A DNA stretch of 64,000 nucleotides. Origin: Pseudomonadota bacterium. GTDB taxonomy: Bacteria; Pseudomonadota; Alphaproteobacteria; Caulobacterales; Caulobacteraceae. Shown piece after piece: positions 51,277 to 58,293 of the stretch. The DNA is taken from positions 310,001 through 374,000 of the forward strand of contig JAIUNU010000001.1 of assembly GCA_020161365.1 (NCBI GenBank), read 5' to 3'. Each line of letters begins with the position of its first letter. Position 1 is the first letter of the stretch. The notes under the pieces were generated by a model. The model did no database searches. It was not told the DNA's origin and worked only from the letters and a program-made list of their open reading frames with translations. The position numbers were made by a program, and so were the translations under genes.

Positions 51277-51975
51277 CGCTACCGAGAAGGTCAGGCGAGC
51301 CTTTTTCTCGAGCTCGCCTATCTCGCGCCCGGACACGTAGGCGCGAGCAAGAGCCGCCGGGGCCACGGCGGGGAAGGCCGCAACCGGCAGGCGCTTCACC
51401 TCACCGCGCGCGGCCCTTAGTTGCGTTTGGACCCGCTGCTCCACCGCTTCTTGAGTCCAGTCTTCCGGCAGACGCGAGCGTCCCGCCTGCTTCAGCCGCC
51501 ATAGACCCGCAAGGCCCCAGGCGCGCGCCGCGCCCTTCACGGCGTGCGGATCAGCGCGCGAGTCTAGGCGTCGCGCCGCCAGCACGGCCAGCGCTCCAGC
51601 CGTCCCATCGATATAGGCCAACACCGCGGCCTCATCCTTCAGGGGGCCCTCGTCCAGGTCCACGAAGCGAGCGTCAGCCAAGAGAGCCAGGGCGCTGGGA
51701 TCAAAGCCGGAAGACGCCAAGGCCTCGACATTGGGATGCTTGCGGGGCGCCTTACCGGCGGCGATCTCTTCCATCGCCTCGCGCCACCAGGTCAGACGGA
51801 TTTCACCCATCAGAGCATTGGACACACCGCCGGCCACGCGGGCCAACTCATAATTCAGGCCATAGAGAGCCATCACATCGGCGCGCGCCGCCGCATCGGC
51901 GATGAACCGGGTCGCCAGCCAGCGGTCGGGATCGACGCGGCGCACGAGGTCGTCGAGGGTCTCGGTGTCGGCCAT
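51262..51975 (-). CDS. Squalene/phytoene synthase-like protein (NDUFAF6 family)
   Basis: A 237-residue member of the trans-isoprenyl diphosphate synthase fold, starting MADTETLDDLVRRVDPDRW. Relative to true squalene or phytoene synthases it is short, and of the two DxxxD motifs only weak traces remain (for example ANALMGEIRLTWWREAME is kept, but typical catalytic DELAD motifs are not visible). Alphaproteobacterial proteins of this kind are homologous to NDUFAF6, a mitochondrial complex I assembly factor. No isoprenoid genes are nearby, and it lies with an NDUFAF3-family gene next to secDF. Confidence 0.8.
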   Translation of the reverse strand: MADTETLDDLVRRVDPDRWLATRFIADAAARADVMALYGLNYELARVAGGVSNALMGEIRLTWWREAMEEIAAGKAPRKHPNVEALASSGFDPSALALLADARFVDLDEGPLKDEAAVLAYIDGTAGALAVLAARRLDSRADPHAVKGAARAWGLAGLWRLKQAGRSRLPEDWTQEAVEQRVQTQLRAARGEVKRLPVAAFPAVAPAALARAYVSGREIGELEKKARLTFSVATGRL

Positions 51976-51980
51976 GATGT

Positions 51981-52018
51981 CCAAAACAAGGAAGGCCCGT
52001 CGCGAGTCGCGGCGGGCC
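51981..52018 (-). terminator. Rho-independent terminator after the PuuD-like gene
   Basis: On the minus strand GGCCCGCCGCG pairs with CGCGACGGGCC-type sequence (51994-52018, one wobble) and is followed by TTCCTTGTTTT. This is a good intrinsic terminator 30 bases after the PuuD-like stop and before the next gene. Confidence 0.75.
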
Positions 52019-52046
52019 CTCCCCTTACAGCATTTTCGCGCCGCGT

Positions 52047-52661
52047 TTAGCCAAACAGCGTCTGGTTCATCGCCATCGTGGCCAGCATCGGGATGCTCAG
52101 CAGGGTGTTGGTGCGCGAGAACAGCATGGCGGTCTTGGCCGCCTTGGCCTTGGCGTCCGCATCAGCCTCGACAATACCCAGGGCGATCTTCTGGTTCGGC
52201 CAGATGAAGACCCAGACGTTGAAGAACATCACCGTCGCCAGCCACATGCCGGTGCCGATGAAGGTGAAGCCCATGTCGACGCCGGGCGTGTAGCCACCGG
52301 CGAGACCCAGGGTGAAGGCCTCAACCAGATAGCCACGGTTGTAGGCCAGAAGCACGCCCATCACCCAGGTCGCCAGGGCGGCCCAGCGGAACCAGAAGAG
52401 CGCCTCGGGGGCGATATACTTGCTGACGGCCGGCTTCAGCTCGGCCGGGATCTGCGGCATCACGCGGATCTGCACGAAGTTGAAATAGTACAGCAGGCCG
52501 ATCCACAGGATGCCAAACAGCACGTGCAGCCAGCGGAAGATGGCCTGGAAATAGGTGCTGTCATGCCCGTGCGGGCTGTGGCCGTAGCCAATCACGATGA
52601 CCAGAGCCAGCACGAAGCTGACAATGATCGTGTTGCGGAAGTTCGAAAGCAGTCCAGTCAT
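52047..52661 (-). CDS. PuuD-type urate hydroxylase N-terminal membrane domain, stand-alone
   Basis: A 204-residue protein with about five membrane helices. It has HDSTYFQAIFRWLHVLFGIL, GLLYYFNFVQIRVMPQIPAELK and MFFNVWVFIWPNQK, the pattern of the membrane domain of PuuD (PF06181-type). Full urate hydroxylase adds a C-terminal cytochrome c domain, which is absent here: no CxxCH occurs. Without it, urate oxidation is doubtful. Its position between two genes homologous to complex I assembly factors, beside secDF, points to a respiratory-membrane role instead. That is inference. Confidence 0.8.
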   Translation of the reverse strand: MTGLLSNFRNTIIVSFVLALVIVIGYGHSPHGHDSTYFQAIFRWLHVLFGILWIGLLYYFNFVQIRVMPQIPAELKPAVSKYIAPEALFWFRWAALATWVMGVLLAYNRGYLVEAFTLGLAGGYTPGVDMGFTFIGTGMWLATVMFFNVWVFIWPNQKIALGIVEADADAKAKAAKTAMLFSRTNTLLSIPMLATMAMNQTLFG

Positions 52662-52756
52662 CGGTTTCCCCCTCGGATCCCATTTCCCTTAAGGGGACCA
52701 TAGGGATGTTTCGGAGTCGGGCAAAGCCGGGATACCGAGAGTCGGCGAGACGACGG

Positions 52757-53110
52757 CTAGACCGCGATCAGCGCCGCGGCCAACCTGCGGCCCTCACTGG
52801 CCAGGACGTTGTAGGTGCGCGCGGCCGCCTCGGTGCTCATGAACTCCAGGCCCACCCCGGCGACCTTGAGGGCGTCGCGGACGGGGCGTGGCGGCAGGGC
52901 GTTGGCGAGGCCCACGCCCAGCAACACGAACTCGACCGCGCCGCCCGCCGCGAAAACCTCCGCGAAAGCCTCGGGCGTCAGCTCCGAAAGCGACGAGACG
53001 GACCAGTCGCGCGGCTGATCATCGAGGATCAGCAGCGAGCCTGGCCGCCAGACGCCGGCGACCCGAAAGCCGCCGCCGCCCCAGGCGTCGATGGACGGCG
53101 GCTGGCGCAT
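52757..53110 (-). CDS. Mth938-like (DUF498, NDUFAF3 family) protein
   Basis: A 117-residue soluble protein of the Mth938/DUF498 fold. The pattern is IDAWGGGGFRVAGVWRPGSLLILDD, a middle EFVLLGVGLANALPPRPVRDALKVAGVGLEFMST, and TYNVLASEGRRLAAALI, all family-typical. The mitochondrial homologue NDUFAF3 is a complex I assembly factor, and bacterial copies are known to sit next to secD and secF. Here its start overlaps the secF stop by 1 base. Its bacterial function is unknown. Confidence 0.85.
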   Translation of the reverse strand: MRQPPSIDAWGGGGFRVAGVWRPGSLLILDDQPRDWSVSSLSELTPEAFAEVFAAGGAVEFVLLGVGLANALPPRPVRDALKVAGVGLEFMSTEAAARTYNVLASEGRRLAAALIAV

Positions 53111-54063
53111 CAGGGACGCGAGGCCGCGCCGAGCTTGATCGGCGTGGCTTCTTCGTCGTTACGCTTGACGCCCCAGAGCAGGATGATCGGCGCGCCGACA
53201 TAGATCGACGAATAGGTGCCGACGGCGATACCGAACATCATCACGACGGAGAAGCCGAACAGCGCGTCGCCGCCGAAGATCGCCAGACCCGCCAGCGCCA
53301 TGACCGCCGTCACGCCTGTAATGATGGTCCGCGACAGCGTCTCGTTGATCGACAGGTCGATCACTTCGCCAAGCGGCATCTTCTTGTATTTGCGGAGGTT
53401 CTCGCGGAGGCGGTCGAACACCACGACGGTGTCGTTCATCGAGTAGCCGATCACCGTCAGCAGCGCGGCCACGGTGTTGAGGCTGAATTCGATCTTGAAC
53501 AGCACGATGAAGCCAAAGGTCAGCACCAGGTCGTGCAGCAGGCCGGCCACGGCGCCGAGGCCAAACTGCGGCTCGAACCGGAACCAGATGTAGAGGAACA
53601 TCAGGGCGATCGCCAAGCCGAGGGCCAGCAGACCGCTGCGGAACAGCTCGCCCGACACCTTCGGCCCCACGACTGAGGGGTTGAGGAAACGGGCTTCATT
53701 GCCGAGCGACTTGCGCAGCTCGCCCTGTACCTTGGTCATGGTGGCGTCAGCCTCCATACCGGCCGGGGTCTGGAAGCGCACCAGGGCCTTGTCCGGCGAA
53801 CCGAACTGCTGGACCTGGACGTCGCCCAGACCCTGGCGATCCAGAGTCTCGCGGATCAGGCCAAGGTCGGCGGCGCGCGGCGCGGTCGAGACCTCCATCA
53901 CCGTACCGCCCTTGAAGTCGATACCGAGCTGGAGGCCGGGATAGAAGCAGCCGACGATGGATGCGACGACCAGCACGGCGCTGAGGATGCCCATCAGGCG
54001 CGAGAACCGGACGAACTGGAAATTGGTTTTCTGCGGAAGCAGCTTGATCAGGGGCCAGGACAT
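53110..54063 (-). CDS. secF: Protein export membrane protein SecF
   Basis: SecF with SecD uses the proton motive force to pull exported proteins out of the Sec channel. The 317-residue protein has six helices, the first-domain motif GIDFKGGTVMEV near residue 48, the loop FQTPAGMEADATMTKVQGELRK, and the fourth-helix DxxxR-like region YSMNDTVVVFDRLRENLRK. Length is normal. Follows secD by 12 bases and is followed by the Mth938-like gene. Confidence 0.95.
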   Translation of the reverse strand: MSWPLIKLLPQKTNFQFVRFSRLMGILSAVLVVASIVGCFYPGLQLGIDFKGGTVMEVSTAPRAADLGLIRETLDRQGLGDVQVQQFGSPDKALVRFQTPAGMEADATMTKVQGELRKSLGNEARFLNPSVVGPKVSGELFRSGLLALGLAIALMFLYIWFRFEPQFGLGAVAGLLHDLVLTFGFIVLFKIEFSLNTVAALLTVIGYSMNDTVVVFDRLRENLRKYKKMPLGEVIDLSINETLSRTIITGVTAVMALAGLAIFGGDALFGFSVVMMFGIAVGTYSSIYVGAPIILLWGVKRNDEEATPIKLGAASRP

Positions 54064-54075
54064 GGGGGCGCTCCG

Positions 54076-55674
54076 TCAGATCGGCAGTTTCTTGGGACGC
54101 GCGGCGCGGAACCACCATCCGATGAGGACTTGGCTGATCATCACCGAGGTGAAGACCGAAGTGAAAACGCCGATAGACAGCGTCCACGCGAAACCGCGAA
54201 CCGGTCCCGCACCAAAAGCGAACATGATCGCGGCCGCCACCAGCGTCGTGACGTTAGCGTCGATGATCGTGCCCATGGCGCGCGAGAAGCCCGCGTCGGC
54301 CGCCATGATCGGCGACTTGCCGGCGCGGGCCTCGTCGCGCATGCGCTCGTAGATCAGCACGTTGGCGTCGACGGCCACGGCGAGGGTCAGGATAAGACCG
54401 GCGATGCCGGGCAGGGTCAGCGTCGCTTGGGTCAGCGACATGGCCGCAACGATCATCATGCCGTTGACGACAAGGGCGATGACCGAGATGCCCCCGAACA
54501 GCAGGCCGTAGCTCAGGATCATGAAGACCACGATCGTGATGAAGGCGACCAGGGTCGACACCGCGCCGGCGCGCACGGCGTCTGCGCCCAGTTCGGCGCC
54601 GACGGTGCTTTGCTGCTCGACTTTCAGGGGCGCGGGCAGCGCGCCTGAACGCAGCAGCAGGGCGAGGTCAGAGGCGCTCTCGGCCGTGAACGAGCCGGTA
54701 ATGATGCCGCTGCCACCCAGGATGGCGCCGTTGATGGTCGGGGCCGAGATGATGCGGCCGTCCAGAACGATGGCGAAGCGCTTGCCGACGTTGCGCGCGG
54801 TGGCGTCGCCGAACTTGCGCGAACCCGACCCGTTGAACTTGAACGAAACGGCGGGCGCGCCGCGATCATCGAAGCTCTGGCGGGAGTCGACCAGTTCGTC
54901 GCCCGACACCAGGGCGCGCTTGCGCACGACGTAGGCGGCTTGATAGCGATCATCGCTAGGCAGGGCTTCAGAGCCGGGCGGGATGCGGCCGGCGGCGATG
55001 TCCTCGGGCGTCACCGAGTCATCGACCATCTGGAACGTCAGCTTGGCGGTCTTGCCGACCACGGCCTTGAGGCGCTCGGGGTCACTCTCGCCGGCGGCCT
55101 GGATCACGATGCGATCGGCGCCCTGACGAGTGATGTTGGGCTCCTTGGTGCCCAGGGTGTCGATACGTCGACGAATGGTCTCGATGCTTTGATCCACCGC
55201 CAAGGATGCGTCGTGCGCCGCAGCTTCCGGCACAAACGACAGCTCGAGGCGCTGGTCGTCGCGCTTGTTCACCGTGACGTCGCGGCCGCTGACCGAACCG
55301 GCGAACGGCGAGCCAACGGAGCGACGCAGCACGCTGGCGGCCTCGTCGACCTTGGCGGCGTCCGCGATGCGAAGCCGGACCGTGCCGTTCACCTCGGCGA
55401 GCTCGCCAAAGGTGATCTGCTCGCCGCGGAGGACGGTGCGGACATCCTCGACGAGGTTCTTCAGCCGCTCCTTGCGGAGGGCGTCGGTATCGACCTCGTA
55501 CATCAGGTAGGAGCCGCCCTGCAGGTCGAGACCTAGGTTCAGCTTCTGCTTGGGCAGCCAGCCCGGGAAGCTATCCAGCGTCTTCTGCGGCAGGAGATTG
55601 GGCAAGGTGAAGAGGATGCCGAAGATCACCGACAAGGTGACCAAGACAATCTTCCAGCGAGACAGTGTCAGCAT
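54076..55674 (-). CDS. secD: Protein export membrane protein SecD
   Basis: SecD is the large partner of SecF in late protein export. The 532-residue protein starts MLTLSRWKIVLVTLSVIFG, and carries GLDLQGGSYLMYEVDTDAL after the first helix, a large periplasmic P1 domain (about 70-360), and five C-terminal helices with AVDANVLIYERMRDEARAGKSP. It lies between yajC and secF; yajC is transcribed first, with 152 bases between yajC stop and secD start. Confidence 0.96.
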   Translation of the reverse strand: MLTLSRWKIVLVTLSVIFGILFTLPNLLPQKTLDSFPGWLPKQKLNLGLDLQGGSYLMYEVDTDALRKERLKNLVEDVRTVLRGEQITFGELAEVNGTVRLRIADAAKVDEAASVLRRSVGSPFAGSVSGRDVTVNKRDDQRLELSFVPEAAAHDASLAVDQSIETIRRRIDTLGTKEPNITRQGADRIVIQAAGESDPERLKAVVGKTAKLTFQMVDDSVTPEDIAAGRIPPGSEALPSDDRYQAAYVVRKRALVSGDELVDSRQSFDDRGAPAVSFKFNGSGSRKFGDATARNVGKRFAIVLDGRIISAPTINGAILGGSGIITGSFTAESASDLALLLRSGALPAPLKVEQQSTVGAELGADAVRAGAVSTLVAFITIVVFMILSYGLLFGGISVIALVVNGMMIVAAMSLTQATLTLPGIAGLILTLAVAVDANVLIYERMRDEARAGKSPIMAADAGFSRAMGTIIDANVTTLVAAAIMFAFGAGPVRGFAWTLSIGVFTSVFTSVMISQVLIGWWFRAARPKKLPI

Positions 55675-55826
55675 GGATAAGAGCTCGGAGCGACGCCTTT
55701 AGACGCCTGGATTTAGCACTGAGGCCCGACCTTCAGGACATCAGCGCCTGAGGTCGGTTCTCATCAGTAGGTTGAAGCCGTTCGGCCGGAGTTCTCAACC
55801 GAAGGCGACAGGAAGCGAACGTCGGG

Positions 55827-56138
55827 TCAGCCCTTGGCGTCGTTGGCGACGGCCGGCTCACCCTTGGCGCGAACCTCGGCGATCATGCCCTTGACGACCT
55901 TCACGGTCACGCCGGTGGCGATTTCGACGCCCACTTCACGATCCTCGACGCGGACAATCTTGCCGATCATGCCGCTGGACAGCACCACGGTGTCGTTACG
56001 CTTCAGGTTGTTGAGCATGTTCATATGCTCTTTCTGGCGCTTCTGCTGCGGACGGATCAGCATGAAGTAGAACAGCACGACCATCAGGATGATGGGCAGG
56101 ATGTTCATCAGGGTCGCCGTGGTGGAACCGGTGGGCAT
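55827..56138 (-). CDS. yajC: Preprotein translocase accessory subunit YajC
   Basis: YajC is a small SecDF-associated membrane protein. From MPTGSTTATLMNILPIIL it has 103 residues, one helix (about 12-28) with FYFMLIRPQQKRQKEHMNML, and a conserved cytoplasmic stretch LKRNDTVVLSSGMIGKIVRVED. The frame is open far upstream, but the start at 56138 fits the family. It is upstream of secD and divergent from the DUF815 ATPase gene. Confidence 0.95.
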   Translation of the reverse strand: MPTGSTTATLMNILPIILMVVLFYFMLIRPQQKRQKEHMNMLNNLKRNDTVVLSSGMIGKIVRVEDREVGVEIATGVTVKVVKGMIAEVRAKGEPAVANDAKG

Positions 56139-56255
56139 GGTCTCTCCAAAAATCCGATATGCGCGCCGCCTAAAATAGGGTCGCGCTGAGCCGGCGGAAG
56201 CTATGCGTTCGCCTTCTCTTTTGCAATGCGAGCGCGTGAGGGTATGCAGCCACAC

Positions 56256-57095
56256 ATGACCGACGCGATCGCCCCCCTCCTCGCCCGTATCGCCGACGCC
56301 CTGGAGCGCCTGGCCCCGCCCGCCCCGCAAGCGCCGGATTTCACGGCGGCGCGCCTCTTCCGACACGAGGCTGCGACCGGCGCGTTCGTCGCGGCCCCGG
56401 ACTATCCGCTGTCGCTGGATTTGCTGGTCGGCATCGACCGCCAGAAGGCGCGGTTCGTCGAGAACCTCCGGCGCTTCGCCGAGGGCCTGCCCAGCAACCA
56501 CGTGCTTCTGTGGGGCGTGCGCGGCACGGGCAAGAGCTCGGTCACCAAGGCCGCGTTCGTGGCCCTGGCCGACGCTTATCCAAGCCTGAAGCTGATCGAA
56601 GTGGATCGCGACGAGGTCGCGGCTTTGCCGCCGCTCTTTGATCTATTGCGGGCGCGAGCCGAACGGTTCGTGGTCCTTTGCGACGACCTTTCCTTCGAAG
56701 ACGGGGCGGCGGCGGCCAAGGCGCTGAAGTCGGCGTTGGAGGGCGGCGTTTCGGGTCCGCCCGAAAATGTGCTGTTCGTGGCCACCTCCAACCGCCGCCA
56801 CCTGATGCCGCGCGATCATGTCGAACGTCAGGGCTCTATCGCGGCGGCCGAGAACGCCGAGGAGGAGATGAGCGTCTCTGACCGCTTCGGCCTGTGGATC
56901 GGCTTTCCGCCGATGGACCAGGCGACGTACCTGCAGGCGATCCGTGCCTACGCCGAGCGGTTCGGCCTCGACGCCGCCGATCTGGATCGGCGCGCCCTTC
57001 AGTGGTCGCAGATGCGCGGAGGACGCTCGGGCCGCGTGGCCTGGCAGTTCGTCCGGGATCTGGCGGGAGAGCTAGGCGTCGGGGTGCCGAGCTAG
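56256..57095 (+). CDS. DUF815 AAA-type ATPase
   Basis: A 279-residue ATPase from MTDAIAPLLARIADALERL; the ATG at 56226 would add 10 residues. The Walker A is LLWGVRGTGKSSVTKAAF near 95, Walker B VVLCDDLSFEDG near 145, then NVLFVATSNRRHLMP as sensor 1 and SDRFGLWIGF near 210. The family (DUF815) is widespread next to yajC in alphaproteobacteria, and its function is unknown. Divergent from yajC, 117 bases apart. Confidence 0.85.
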   Translation: MTDAIAPLLARIADALERLAPPAPQAPDFTAARLFRHEAATGAFVAAPDYPLSLDLLVGIDRQKARFVENLRRFAEGLPSNHVLLWGVRGTGKSSVTKAAFVALADAYPSLKLIEVDRDEVAALPPLFDLLRARAERFVVLCDDLSFEDGAAAAKALKSALEGGVSGPPENVLFVATSNRRHLMPRDHVERQGSIAAAENAEEEMSVSDRFGLWIGFPPMDQATYLQAIRAYAERFGLDAADLDRRALQWSQMRGGRSGRVAWQFVRDLAGELGVGVPS

Positions 57096-57172
57096 GGGCG
57101 GGGTCGAGCCCCTTGCAATCCGATCAAATTTGAGAAAATTTCTCTTCTGCGAGATTTGCAGAGGAGGCCCGA

Positions 57173-57772
57173 GTGCCGTCCACAGACGTCGACACCGCCG
57201 CTGACCTGGCTCTGGCCGCCCGGCTTGAGACCTTGCGCAGGGAACGCGACCTGTCGCTGGACGCCGCCGCCGCCCTGACGGGGCTTAGCCGGGCGACGAT
57301 CTCGCGCATCGAGCGGGGCGAGACCAGCCCTACGGCCAACGCCCTGGGACGGCTCTGCAACGCCTATGGCCTGACGATGTCGCGCTTGCTGGCGGCGGTC
57401 GAGAGCACGGCCCCTCGGCTTCTGCGCGGAGCGGACGCCACGCATTGGCGCGATCCCGAGAGCGGCTTTCTACGCACCCTGATCGCGCCGCCCACCGAGG
57501 GCTACGCCACCGAGCTGGCGCTGGGCGAACTGCCGACTGGGGCCGAGATCCGTTACACGCTCGATCAACCGCAGCGCGGCGGATGCGCCCCCGCAGGGCG
57601 CGAGCAGTTCTTCTATCTGTTCACGGGCGAGCTCAGTCTCGACATCGAGGCCGAAACCTATCGGCTGAGCCCCGGCGACTGCCTGCGCCATCAGGGCGTC
57701 GACGCCACACGGATCGCCAACCCCGGGTCCGTCCCCGCCCGCTATCTGATCATCAACACCACGACGGTCTAG
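57173..57772 (+). CDS. XRE-family regulator with cupin sensor domain
   Basis: A 199-residue regulator starting GTG after GAGGAGG. The N-terminal helix-turn-helix, LETLRRERDLSLDAAAALTGLSRATISRIERGE split over residues 16-48, is XRE-like. The C-terminal half is a cupin barrel with FFYLFTGELSLDIEAETYRLSPGDCLRHQG near 145-180. Such proteins sense a small ligand and often control an adjacent enzyme. The downstream acetyltransferase starts 5 bases later and is the likely partner. Ligand unknown. Confidence 0.9.
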   Translation: MPSTDVDTAADLALAARLETLRRERDLSLDAAAALTGLSRATISRIERGETSPTANALGRLCNAYGLTMSRLLAAVESTAPRLLRGADATHWRDPESGFLRTLIAPPTEGYATELALGELPTGAEIRYTLDQPQRGGCAPAGREQFFYLFTGELSLDIEAETYRLSPGDCLRHQGVDATRIANPGSVPARYLIINTTTV

Positions 57773-57777
57773 ACGCC

Positions 57778-58248
57778 ATGACCAAGCCGCAGCTCCGCAT
57801 CATCGCCGGTGATTTCGAGGACCCTCGCATCGTCGCCCTCCTGGCCCACCACTTTGCCACCATGCGCTCCACCGGCCCGGAAGAGAGCTGTCACGTCATG
57901 CCGTTGGAGGCCATGCGCCAGACCGATCTCGACTTCTTCGCCGCCTGGGACGGCGAGACACTGGCCGGGTTTGGCGCGGTCAAGCGGCTCGGCGACGGCC
58001 ATGGCGAGATCAAGTCGATGCACACCGCCACAGCGCGCCGGGGCCAGGGGGTGGGCCAAGCTGTGCTGGACCATCTGGTGGCGCACGCCCGCACCTTGGG
58101 TTTGAGCCGCCTCAGCCTTGAAACCGGAGCCGGCGACTTCTTCGTTCCCGCCAGGGCGATGTACGCCCGCAACGGTTTCCAGACCTGCGAGCCCTTTGGT
58201 GACTACAAGCCCGATCCCAACAGCGTCTTCATGACCCGGACGCTCTAA
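57778..58248 (+). CDS. GNAT-family N-acetyltransferase
   Basis: A 156-residue acetyltransferase from MTKPQLRIIAGDFEDPRIV. The acetyl-CoA motif is HTATARRGQGVGQAVLDHLVAHARTLGLSRLSL, with the R/QxxGxG/A core at RRGQGVGQ near residue 82. It ends PFGDYKPDPNSVFMTRTL, a common ending for this subgroup. It follows the XRE-cupin gene by 5 bases and is probably regulated by it. Substrate unknown. Confidence 0.88.
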   Translation: MTKPQLRIIAGDFEDPRIVALLAHHFATMRSTGPEESCHVMPLEAMRQTDLDFFAAWDGETLAGFGAVKRLGDGHGEIKSMHTATARRGQGVGQAVLDHLVAHARTLGLSRLSLETGAGDFFVPARAMYARNGFQTCEPFGDYKPDPNSVFMTRTL

Positions 58249-58253
58249 GGGCG

Positions 58254-58285
58254 CAAAGAAAAGGCCCGCTCCAATGAAGCGGGCC
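58254..58285 (-). terminator. Terminator after dipM
   Basis: On the minus strand GGCCCGCT and AGCGGGCC (58263-58270 with 58278-58285) form an 8-base stem with a 7-base loop, followed by TTTTCTTT. It lies 9 bases past the dipM stop, and reads as an intrinsic terminator in that direction; on the plus strand no T run follows. Confidence 0.75.
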
Positions 58286-58293
58286 CATCCTGA

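Noticed and set aside
51262..51975. A carotenoid or hopanoid biosynthesis gene
   Set aside because: The protein is short, its Asp-rich catalytic motifs are weak, and no other isoprenoid gene is nearby. The assembly-factor homology is a better fit.
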